The notes below the pieces were generated by a model. It did not search any database. It was not told the DNA's origin and saw only the letters and a list, made by a program, of their open reading frames with translations. DNA of 64,000 nt from Osedax frankpressi. Lineage: Eukaryota > Annelida > Polychaeta > Sabellida > Siboglinidae. The DNA lies in the NCBI GenBank assembly GCA_964035775.1, contig OZ038315.1, positions 6,303,750 through 6,367,749 on the forward strand, in the 5' to 3' direction. Below, in pieces: positions 48,997 to 60,613 of the stretch (the stretch's first letter is position 1; each line of letters starts with the position of its first letter). The position numbers and the translations under genes were made by a program.

Positions 48997-51900
48997 ATGT
49001 CGGACAAAAGTAAATTATCCAAGAAGAAGAAACAGTCGGTTAAGCAACCGGCGAAACCAATCGAACCCGTTGTCGCTGACGTAGATGTTGTTACCGACGC
49101 CGATGCAGATCTACAATGCACGGCCTTACTCCATTCGTATTCCTCGGCCGATGAATCACCGATAGCCGATGAATCACCGATAGCCGATGACGATGTCGCA
49201 GCCGTTGTCCGTTCGGCGGAAGCGGAATCACCGAATACCTCTAAGAGCGTAGATCTTAAAGCGGAAAATTCGCCGTCGCCGCAACTCGAAATGCACGCCG
49301 AAGGAGACGTATCCTGCGTCGCCACGGAAACTGCTGACAACGCAGAAACCACCGCTGCCTCGTGGTCGTCGTGGTTTTCGGGAGCCCAAGTAGCGTTCAA
49401 TGAGAAATTGCAGACCGGAATATCGCAGGTCATGGAACAAGTGGAGATTGGCCTACGGGGAATTCCACCGGATGAAAGCGATAATGAAGATGATGCCTAT
49501 ACATTAAGTTAGTGTACAATGTACAATGTACAGTGTACAATGTACACTGTACATTGTACACTGTACACTGTACATTGTACATTGTACACTGTACATTGTA
49601 CACTGTACATTGTACACTGTACATTGTACACTGTACATTGTACACTGTACATTGTACATTGTACATTGTACACTGTACATTGTACACTGTACATTGTACA
49701 CTGTACATTGTACACTGTACATTGTACACTGTACATTGTACACTGTACATTGTACACTGTACATTGTACACTGTACATTGTACACTGTACACTGTACATT
49801 GTACACTGTACATTGTACATTGTACACCGTACACTGTACACCGTACACTGTACACCGTACACTGTACACTGTACACTGTACATTGTACACTGTACAACCA
49901 TCAAATGACTTAATGGTAATATGTAAAGTTAAATATTCATAGAGGTTTAGTATGTTTGTCCTTGTCCTTGTCCTACAAAAGAAATACAAATAATCATATT
50001 CATCATGGCTCATGAAAACTTTGTTAGTTATTAGTTTGTAGATGTCTTTCTAAACGTTATATGATCACCTAGGTTTGGTTGTTATATCAAGTTTATAATG
50101 ATCATTTGTTGACTGATTATTCATCAATTTAAATAAATATAATATAAAGTAACTTATGTAAAAAAAAATAATTATATGTAACATTCGAAAAATAATACAT
50201 TAATAATATAAATTTTTAGATTCGCTATCTTCTCTTAACTTGCAGTGTTTAATTACAATGTCTTACCTTACTAAGCTTATCAACAACTCAGCCATGGTAG
50301 CTATTTTACACAATGGTGTTATTTATATTGCATTGTGTTTATGAATGCATTACAAACTAGGGTGATAGCTCTTTCATTATATTATTGCATTCATACTCAA
50401 CATGATTCTTTTGATTCTCATGTAATGTTAACTGTATGTGGTATCTGAATGTGATTATATTAATGTTACATTAATTAATACAACATATCCTGTTCTCTTT
50501 GTCATAAACCTGACCTAATAGATAACTGGATAACTATTACAATACCATTATCATATAATGTATCTATTTCACCATGAATACTAATTTATGACTTATTAAA
50601 GATAATATCTAATAATATATACTATATTATATTTTAATCTTTTATAACATTCATCTATTATATTTTTTATCTTTTATGATAAAATATTATTAAATGTTAA
50701 TAAAAATAATATAAAATTATAGTTTTATTTAATTTATACATTTTTATATTCAATTAATTACATTTTTTTATCTCATTAATTTTATCTCATTAATTAATTA
50801 CATTTTTTTTACTCTAACATACTTACTTACCACCAACTACTAACCCACAATCTACTCACCACCATCATTATCTTCTTCACTATACACCCATTCCTCACTA
50901 ATTTCTACTACCATACACCTCGTCCCAACTCATCCAGCTAATACCGCCCGCTTCAAATACCCTTTGACAGCCCTCGACAGCTTTACTTAGACACGCCCAC
51001 CTCATTGTACTTCCCGCTGCCCGCAGGTGATGCAGCCCAAAAGCAGGCCGAACACGATGCCAGGAAATCATCGGACCCTGCGGCCGTAGAACCGGCTGAC
51101 CCCGTCGTGGTCAGCCAAGACAACATCTCGAAACAGGAAGTACCCTACGACGAGGAGCGTTCGACAGACTTCAACGAACTAGTTAACGAAGCTGCTCGTG
51201 GCGCCTCCAAGTGGGGAATTGATAGCTTCATGAATATTAAGTCTAAGGTGAGATAATTACTCCTTCACAATGTAGTAATTATCATAAGTATGATGTATTA
51301 TTGTATTCAATATTAACTACTTCTCCTGTTATTCAATATTAACTACTTCTCCTGTTATTCAATATTAACTACTTCTCCTGTTATTCAATATTAACTACTT
51401 CTCCTGTTATTCAATATTAACTACTTCTCCTGTTATTCAATATTAACTACTTCTCCTGTTATTCAATATTAACTACTTCTCCTGTTATTCAATATTAACT
51501 ACTTCTCCTTTTATTCAATATTAACTACTTCTCCTGTTATTCAATATTACCTACTTCTCCTGTTATTCAATATTAACTACTTCTCCTGTTATTCAATATT
51601 AACTACTTCTCCTGTTATTCAATATTAACTACTTATCCTGTTATTCAATATTAACTACTTCTCCTGTTATTTAATATTAACTACTTCTCCTGTTATTTAA
51701 TATTAACTACTTCTCCTGTTATTCAATATTAACTACTTCTCCTGTTATTCAATATTAACTACTTCTCATGTTATTCACCATTAACTACTTCTCCTGTTAT
51801 TCAATATTAACTACTTCTCCTGTTATTCAATATTAACTACTTCTCCTGTTATCCAATATTAACTACTTCTCCTGTTATTCAATATTAACTACTTCTCCTG

Positions 51901-54900
51901 TTATTCAATATTAACTACTTCTCCTGTTATTCACCATTAACTACTTCTCCTGTTATTCACCATTAACTACTTCTCCTATTATTCACCATTAACTACTTCT
52001 CCTGTTATTCAATATTAACTACTTCTCCTGTTATTCAATATTAACTACTTCTCCTGTTATTCACCATTAACTACTTCTCCTGTTATTCAATATTAACTAC
52101 TTCTCCTGTTATTCAATATTAACTACTTCTCCTGTTATTCACCATTAACTACTTCTCCTGTTATTCAATATTAACTACTTCTCCTGTTATTCAATATTAA
52201 CTACTTCTCCTGTTATTCACCATTAACTACTTCTCCTGTTATTCAATATTAACTACTTCTCCTGTTATTCTATATTAACTACTTCTCCTGCTATTCAATA
52301 TTAACTACTTCCCCTGTTATTCAATATTAACTACTTCTCCTGTTATTCTATATTAACTACTTCTCCTGTTATTCAATATTAACTACTTCTCTTGTTATTC
52401 ACCATTAGCTACTTCTCCTGTTATTCACCATTAACTACTTCTCCTGTTATTCAATATTAACTACTTCTCCTGTTATTCTATATTAACTACTTCTCCTGTT
52501 ATTCAATATTAACTACTTCTCCTGTTATTCAATATTAACTACTTCTCCTGTTATTCACCATTAACTACTTCTCCTGTTATTCAATATTAACTACTTCTCC
52601 TGTTATTCAATATTAACTACTTCTCCTGTTATTCACCATTAACTACTTCTCCTGTTATTCAATATTAACTACTTCTCCTGTTATTCTATATTAACTACTT
52701 ATCCTGTTATTCAATATTAACTACTTCCCCTGTTATTCAATATTAACTACTTCTCCTGTTATTCAATATTAACTACTTCTCCTGTTATTCTATATTAACT
52801 ACTACTCCTGTTATTCACCATTAACTACTTCTCTTGTTATTCACCATTAACTACTTCTCCTGTTATTCACCATTAACTACTTCTCCTGTTATTCAATATT
52901 AACTACTTCTCCTGTTATTCTATATTTACTACTTCTCCTGTTATTCAATAGTAACTACTACTCCTGTTATTCAATATTAACTACTTCTCCTGTTATTCAA
53001 TATTAACTACTTCTCCTGTTATTCACCATTAACTACTTCTCCTGTTATTCAATATTAACTACTTCTCCTGTTATTCTATATTAACTACTTCTCCTGTTAT
53101 TCACCATTAACTACTTCTCCTGTTATTCAATATTAACTACTTCTCCTGTTATTCAATATTAACTACTTCTCCTGTTATTCTATATTAACTACTTCTCCTG
53201 TTATTCAATATTAACTACTTCTCTTGTTATTCACCATTAACTACTTCTCCTGTTATTCACCATTAACTACTTCTCCTGTTATTCACCATTAACTACTTCT
53301 GCTGTTATTCAATATTAACTACTTCTCATGTTATTCAATATTAACTACTTCTCATGTTATTCACCATTAACTACTTCTCCTGTTATTCAATATTAACTAC
53401 TTCTCCTGTTATTCAATATTAACTACTTCTCCTGTTATTCACCATTAACTACTTCTCCTGTTATTCAATATTAACTACTTCTCCTGTTATTCAATATTAA
53501 CTACTTCTCCTGTTATTCAATATTAACTACTTCTCCTGTTATTCAATATAAACTACTTCTCCTGTTATTCAATATTAACTACTTCTGCTGTTATTCAATA
53601 TTAACTACTTCTCCTGTTATTCAATATTAACTACTTCTCCTGTTATTCAATATTAACTACTTCTGCTGTTATTCAATATTAACTACTTCTCTTGTTATTC
53701 TATATTAACTACTTCTCCTGTTATTCACCATTAACTACTTCTCCTGTTATTCACCATTAACTACTTCTGCTGTTATTCAATAGTAACTACTTCTTCTGTT
53801 ATTCAATATTAACTACTTCTCCTGTTATTCACCATTAACTACTTCTCCTGTTATTCAATATTAACTACTTCTCCTGTTATTCAATATTAACTACTTCTCA
53901 TGTTATTCAATATTAACTACTTCTCCTGTTATTCAATATTAACTACTTCTCCTGTTATTCACTATTAACTACTTCTCCTGTTATTCACCATTAACTACTT
54001 CTCCTGTTATTCTATATTAACTACTTCTCCTGTTATTCACCATTAACTACTTCTCCTGTTATTCAATATTAACTACTTATCTTGTTATTCAATATTAACT
54101 ACTTCTCCTGTTATTCAATATTAACTACTTCTCCTGTTATTCAATATTAACTACTTCTCCTGTTATTCAATATTAACTACTTCTCCTGTTATTCAATATT
54201 AACTACTTCTCCCTATCAGACTCTAGCTAAATACATTTCCCATTACAGAGTATCTTTATCTGATATTCTTGTAATGACTTTCTACATTACATAGGGACTG
54301 AACCTAATGCCCTCTCCTCCATTACATAGGGTGTTAACATAATGACACCTCCCCATTACATAGGGTGTTAACATAATGACACCTTCTCCATTACATAGGG
54401 ACTGAACCTAATGCCCTCTCCTCCATTACATAGGGTGTGAACATAATGACACCTCCTCCATTACATAGGGTGTTAACATAATGACACCTCCCCATTACAT
54501 AGGGTGTTAACATAATGACACCTTCTCCATTACACAGGGACTGAACCTAATGCCCTCTCCTCCATTACATAGGGTGTGAACATAATGACACTTCCTCCAT
54601 TACATAGGGTGTTAACATAATGACACCTTCTCCATTACATAGGGACTGAACCTAATGCCCTCTCCTCCATTACATAGGGTGTTAACATAATGATACCTTC
54701 TCCATTACATAGGGACTGAACCTAATGCCCTCTCCTCCATTACATAGGGTGTTAGCATAATGACATCTCCTCCATTACATAGGGACTGAACCTAATGACC
54801 TCTCCTCCATTACATAGGGTGTTAACATAATGACCTCTCCTCCATTACATAGGGGCTGAACCTAATGCCCTCTCCTCCATTACATAGGGTGTTAACATAA

Positions 54901-57900
54901 TGACCTCTCCTCCATTACATAGGGACTGAACCTAATGCCCTCTCCTCCATTACATAGGGTGTTAACATAATGACCTCTCCTCCATTACATAGGGTGTTAA
55001 CATAATGACATCTCCTCCATTACATAGGGTGTTAACATAATGACACCTCCACCATTACATAGGGACTGAACCTAATGACCTCTCCTCCATTACATAGGGT
55101 GTTAACATAATGACCTCTCCTCCATTACATAGGGACTGAACCTAATGACATCTCCTCCATTACATAGGGTGTTAACATAATGACACCTCCTCCATTACAT
55201 AGGGACTGAACCTAATGACCTCTCCTCCATTACATAGGGTGTTAACATAATGACATCTCCTCCATTACATAGGGACTGAACCTAATGACCTCTCCTCCAT
55301 TACATAGGGTGTTAACCTAATGACCTCTCCTCCATTAAATAGGGTGTTGACATAATGACACCTCCTCCATTACATAGGGTGTTAACATAATGACCTCTCC
55401 TCCATTACATAGGGTGTTAACATAATGACCTCTCCTCCATTACATAGGGTGTTAACATAATGACCTCTCCTCCATTACATAGGGTGTTAACATAATGACA
55501 CCTCCTCCATTACATTGGGACTGAACCTAATGACCTCTCCTCCATATCATAGGGTGTTAACCTAATGACCTCTCCTCCATTAAATAGGGTGTTGACATAA
55601 TGACACCTCCTCCATTACATAGGGTGTTAACATAATGACCTCTCCTCCATTACATAGGGTGTTAACATAATGACACCTCCTCCATTACATAGGGACTGAA
55701 CCTAATGACCGATGGTCTGGAGATTCTCGACACATTTAGCAAACAGACGCTCGAACAAGTGACGACAGCTGTGTGCACGACCTCTGACCCCTGCGAAACC
55801 ACTCCAACACTCTCATCGGCACTCCGAGATGCTAAAAGAGCATCTCAGAGTCGAGGCGTAGAGAACGATGAACTGAGAGAGGCCCAGCAGGCAAACTTTA
55901 GTTCTTTGTTCGATGAGTATAAAGGTAAGTAGGAGGAGATAGCGAGACAGTGGGAAGGAGGAATGTAGTAGTACAATGGGAGGTTGAAGGAAAATGTATT
56001 AAGTGTGAGAGAAGGAGGACAAATTGGACATATATTCTGTCAGCATCATTATCTCTTTTCACCCCATCCTTTATGCCCATACCTCTGTCTACTACCGCCA
56101 GACTACACTCTGTAATACCTACTCTTATCTCATATTATTACACCCGCCATGACTTCCATGCCACCCCATCCTCTCCCACCCGTCGAGGTCTCATGAGCCT
56201 GGAAGCGCTGGAGTCCTTGTCGCAGGAATCCCGTCAAACCGTCGGACACCTGAGCGAATCTCTCTCCGACGCCCAATCCGACGCTCTGACGGACCTCATG
56301 AGAAGCGTCCGTAAGCACTTCCCAACACTCGACAACACAGTCGTTGAAGGTTTCTGTTCAGCTTCAAAACCTCTCTCACGCTTCCAGGCAGTAATCAGTT
56401 TATCAATTGTGTATTGATATTTATTTTCAATGTAAAAAATAATTTGGAACTAAAATAATAAAATTAAAGAATATATTACAAGCATATTAAAGAATATATT
56501 ACAAGCATATTACATAATATATTACAATCATATTACATAATATATTACAAGCATATTAAATAATATATTACAAGCATATTAAAGAATATATTACAAGCAT
56601 ATTACATAATATATTACAAGCATATTACATAATATATTACAAGCATATTACATAATATATTACAAGCATATTACATAATATATTACAAGCATATTACTCA
56701 GGTAATATTTCTATGTGGATTAATAGTTCAATATTTCTTTTGTCTTTTAAGGCGAAATAACAAATAATAAGATTTCCTGGATGTTATTTGTTGTAACTAA
56801 TAGTTACCATGTTTAGCTAAATGATCTCATAATGTATGAACTGACCCTTAGGTGACCTCCTTCATGATTTTGCAAAGGAAGCAAATGCTAAGTTTGGACA
56901 GCTCACCGTCAACATTCGAATTGATTCCATTATACAAGTTTGAGTAACCAAACCTAGATACCATCGAATGGTATTTATAAACTGACTTGCCTATGTAAAC
57001 GATATGTCAAATGATCTGTCGAAGTTTTTGTTACCTTAAACCCTAGATGGACAGTTATGTATCCCCCTATGTTTCCCCTATGATGTATCCCCCTATGATC
57101 CCCTATGCTGTATCCCCCTATGTCCCCCCTATGATGTATCCCCCTATGTTCCCCCTATGATGTATCCCCCTATGTTCCCCCTATGATGTATCCCCCTATG
57201 TTCCCCCTATGATGTATCCCCCTATGTACCCCCTATGATGTATCCCCCAAATGATCCCCCATATGATATATCCCTCTATGTTACCCCTATGATGTATCCC
57301 CGTATGATCCCCCTATGATGTATCCCCCTATGTTCCCCATATGATGTATCCCCCTATGTTCCCCCTATGATCCCCCATGATATATCCCCCTATGATATAT
57401 CCCCCTATGTTCCCCCTATAATGTATCCCCCTATGTTCCCCCCTAAGTACCCCCTATGATCCCCCATATAATTTAAACGTAAATATTATTTATCGTAAAC
57501 TTTGCGGTGACTGTCAGACTAATTCCATGAACTGCTTCCATTTCTGGTTGCATTAATTGAAGACTAAATTATCCATAGAAAAGTGTATTCGTAAGTTCGA
57601 TAGTAAATAATACCCACGAGTAAATAATACATACGAGTAAATAATACCCACGAGTAAATAATACCCACGAGTAAATAATACCCACTAGTAAATAATACCC
57701 ACGAGTAAATAATACATACGAGTAAATAATACCCACGAGTAAATAATACCCACGAGTAAATAATACCCACGAGTAAATAATACACACGAGTAAATAATAC
57801 CCACGAGTAAATAATACCCACGAGTAAATAATACCCACCAGTAATTAATACCCACGAGTAAATAATACCCACGAGTAAATACTCAACAAATTACTTACTC

Positions 57901-59728
57901 TAAAATGCATGTACTGCGACTCTACATGTAAATAATTTCATCAGGTACACGAACGAGTGCTAAAGGAAATAGAAACTTATGAGGATTGTACATTGAAAGA
58001 CACAAAGGTTCCTTTGTCGTTGGAGCCATCCAATAATTGCGTAACACCTTAATTAGAATAAATTGCAACGACTGCCGCAGAATCTCTTCATCTCCGACGA
58101 CCTCCCGCACTTTCAGAATATCCACAAGACGTCCATAAAGTCGTTGGCGGAATACTGCGCCGTGGCTATCAACGTCTACCACAAACTCGGCCAACTGATC
58201 CTCATGGACAACTTCATGGACATGTCCCAACTGAACTTCTTGAGAGAGTTTGTGCAATTCTGAACCCAGAATACTCCGGAGTATTTATTAAATCTTGTAA
58301 TCAAAATAATTAATCTGATTAACATTTGATGCTCGAATATTGAGTTCTAATCTATTAATATACGGGTATGCAAAAGAATACCAATGATTATCATAAGAAT
58401 GCCATTTGTATACCAGTATTTATACCAGTATATATTCATTAAGTCCCACACAATCGTGGATATTGATCACGAGTTCACTATTGTAGATTTAATTCAATTG
58501 TCATCAAAGAAATCTCAAACATTTCAAATTTGTTCATTAAGGAGCTGCACAAAATCAAGGTTTTCCCGTAATCTCGTCAGATGAACATTCTTAGTTTCCG
58601 AAAGAGTTTACTCACTTATGCTTTTTAGTAATTTCATTGTGAAATATAGTTTAGTTTATAATCATTTGTAGTAAATGCATGCATAAACAATTGTTTAGTT
58701 AGAAGACAATAGTATTGTAATGAACTTTATTGTAAAGTAAAAATTACAGCGATTCTTTAAATTATAATTAATTATATTTACTTTTCTACATTAATTATAC
58801 AAAATTAGTAAAACTCACAACCTTATTTTTGATATACAAATCTATCATAATATTTTACAACTCTAATCAGTAATATAAAGTCTTATAGTCTTATAGTAAT
58901 TGAAATGACAACTTATATAAAAATGAATTTATCAAAAATAACAAATCACTTATTTATTTACATTTTAATTGATCCTAAAATAATTAATGTAAAATGATAT
59001 TTGTTAAGATATTGAACCTTATAATAATACTATAAATATTTATATTAATAATAAATCTAATTCTATTTATATTGAATATAAATCAATTTTCTTAGTATTA
59101 GCAAATAAGTAATATTGAAAATTCGACCTCAATTTTATTTTATGATTTTATTTAAATTCCTTAATTTAAATTAAATTTGAATCAAAATTATTTTTTATTT
59201 ATATTATTAATATGTTTTATTTTAATCTCACACCGTCATCATTTTTCATTTGTGAAAGTTGTTTTAAAATTTTGAAACCAATTATTAATCAACACAAATG
59301 TTATTATCTATTATATTATAGCGAATATATACAATATTATTATATCACACCGTTGTAAAGTACGCAAATTAAAAATTGTTCATAATTCCCAATTCTCACC
59401 ACTCAACAGCACGAATCAATGGACATTTCGACAATCATAACTCCATTAACTACGGATATTTACCTCGAGGTTAGTCAACATCGCAACAGTAATAACGCGA
59501 AGCCGGGTTATTGTTTAAGTCGATTGTTACGTAATCTTAGCGATGAAATCAAAATAATATTTTAATACCCTAAATATATTCCTCGAGATTTCCGAATTGC
59601 AACTTAATACTACCTCCAACGTCTTCCCTCAGGCCAGCAACACTCGTAACTACATCAACATGGCGTACACGCTTCTAAAGCCAATCGTTCAGCACTCTAT
59701 GCTCAAGGATTCCTTGACCTCCCCTTGA
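48997..59728 (+). CDS. FAM114A: FAM114A (NOXP20-like) protein
   Basis: Eight inferred exons: 48997-49507, 51027-51247, 55693-55924, 56188-56310, 56852-56937, 58081-58251, 59410-59469, 59633-59728. They total 1500 nt, or 499 residues plus stop; human FAM114A2 is about 505. The N-terminal third is acidic and disordered. WGIDSFMNIKSK then DGLEILDTFSKQTLEQV match the family motif LDALEFIGKKTMNVL; SALRDAKRAS and SSLFDEYKGLMSLEALESLS match LREAKEKE and LFDEFQGLSHLEALEILS; TSIKSLAEYCAVAINVYHKL matches SIESLAEVTARCIEQLHKV; and ASNTRNYINMAYTLLKPIVQ matches [20 protein letters not shown]. FAM114A proteins are reported at the Golgi as Rab2-linked factors. The exon 6/7 join is the least certain. Introns 1, 2 and 5 carry large minisatellites. 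An upstream 5' UTR exon is possible (CCCGTACAG before the ATG). Confidence 0.92.
49514..49897. repeat. 7-bp array TGTACAY in FAM114A intron 1
   Basis: About 55 copies of TGTACAC/TGTACAT. Each TGTACA core is a palindrome, so the array is nearly self-complementary and all six frames stay open (VQCTMYS, VHCTLYT and similar); none is a gene. It starts six nucleotides after the donor GT of exon 1. Confidence 0.97.
49898..51026. other. FAM114A intron 1, unique part
   Basis: About 1.1 kb of AT-rich intron, becoming C/A-rich near 50820-51000 before the acceptor CTGCCCGCAG. No further feature seen. Confidence 0.55.
51308..54212. repeat. 26-bp minisatellite in FAM114A intron 2
   Basis: About 110 copies of TTATTCAATATTAACTACTT plus CTCCTG. 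The main variants are CACCATTAAC and CTATATTAAC. On the transcript each unit holds a branch-point-like word (TATTAAC) followed by a pyrimidine tract, and the consensus contains no AG. Confidence 0.97.
54284..55692. repeat. 35-bp array duplicating the FAM114A exon 3 splice junction
   Basis: About 40 copies of two alternating 35-bp units: CCATTACATAGGGACTGAAC plus CTAATGACCTCTCCT, and CCATTACATAGGGTGTTAAC plus ATAATGACACCTCCT. The real 3' splice site of exon 3 (CCATTACATAG at 55682-55692) is the last unit, and the first type of unit also contains the first 18 exon bases (GGACTGAACCTAATGACC). Confidence 0.95.
56463..56702. repeat. 21-bp repeat ATATTACAAGCATATTACATA
   Basis: About 11 copies in FAM114A intron 4, just after exon 4. 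Variants differ at CATAAT/AAGAAT. Confidence 0.93.
57058..57472. repeat. 25-bp repeat GATGTATCCCCCTATGTTCC
   Basis: About 16 copies of a C-rich unit (GATGTATCCCCCTATGTTCC plus CCCTAT) in FAM114A intron 5. It is pyrimidine-rich on the transcript strand. Confidence 0.93.
57598..57885. repeat. 17-bp repeat GAGTAAATAATACCCAC
   Basis: About 17 copies in FAM114A intron 5, with CATAC variants. The open - strand frames (GYYLLVGIIYSWVLFT) are artefacts. Confidence 0.95.
58252..59409. other. FAM114A intron 6
   Basis: About 1.15 kb of AT-rich sequence between exons 6 and 7. A short extra exon here cannot be excluded, because the exon 6 donor (GTGCAA) is weak. Confidence 0.5.
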
Positions 59729-59972
59729 CCTCCCTTTGACCTCCCTTTGACCCGTCCTCGGCATCACCTTTATTGTTTCCCTCCTTTTCAAAACTCTATT
59801 ATTCGTCGGGGCTAAACTTGTAACGGATTCACCTCCGTATTATTGAGCAGTGTACTACATACGCATACGGTGTCCACTTTCTATTATTACCATATTGATT
59901 TCTATACGATTATATTGTTTTATATTAATTCCGATTTTACTATAATTGTTTGTGCGTTGATTTACTCTACGA

Positions 59973-59978
59973 AATAAA
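59973..59978 (+). terminator. Candidate FAM114A polyadenylation signal
   Basis: AATAAA about 245 nt after the FAM114A stop codon and 25 bp before the - strand signal of the convergent gene. Confidence 0.5.
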
Positions 59979-60003
59979 CGATGCAAATGTAATAACAAAG
60001 TCT

Positions 60004-60009
60004 TTTATT
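60004..60009 (-). terminator. Candidate polyadenylation signal of the mucin-like gene
   Basis: TTTATT on +, which is AATAAA on -, about 605 nt past the stop codon of the mucin-like gene. Confidence 0.4.
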
Positions 60010-60613
60010 AGTAGATAGTCGATGTTTTACTTATGTAATCTCGTAGAATTCCAGAATTTGTTTATTAGTTACTGGGCGTGTAAAAAAGTATTTGAATTTA
60101 ATATCAAAATCGGATAATTGGTTTTTCTTGTAAATAATAAAATACATGTTTTCATAACAAACACAATCAACGACAAACACGAATGCTTACAACAATGGAT
60201 GATTATTAATACTATGTTAGAGCAGTAGGCGAATCTAAGTCAGTCCGAGGGGTTATCGACAAATGGCAAATTACTAATAGATTGTTGTTACAAAACGTGT
60301 GGAGATATAGGAATTCAAAAGTTGTTTGTGTGGTGTTGAGGAAATCTTGCACACTTCGATGTGCGATTTGTAGAGAGTAGAATAGCGATTAGTTTCAAGT
60401 AGTTCACGTTGGAGAATTGTCCTAATTCTATGTTGGAGCACGTTGGTATAAAGCTGCGAGAAACTCTATTTGCAGAAATTGCACTTGGGCGTTTCCGGTG
60501 TTTCGATATGTTGTAAAGAAACAGCCGCAGAGTTTGCGTGGTAAGGCTTTTTAGACATACTATACACTTGTTATAGGCCCTTCTTGGTAATCGTTGCGGA
60601 CGTAAACGGGCCT

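Noticed and set aside
49430-50013. Open frames in six readings over TGTACAY
   Set aside because: Consequence of a near-palindromic 7-bp repeat; the real coding region ends at 49507.
57564-57872. - strand frame YYLLVGIIYSWVLF, like a membrane protein
   Set aside because: Translation of the 17-bp GAGTAAATAATACCCAC array in a FAM114A intron.
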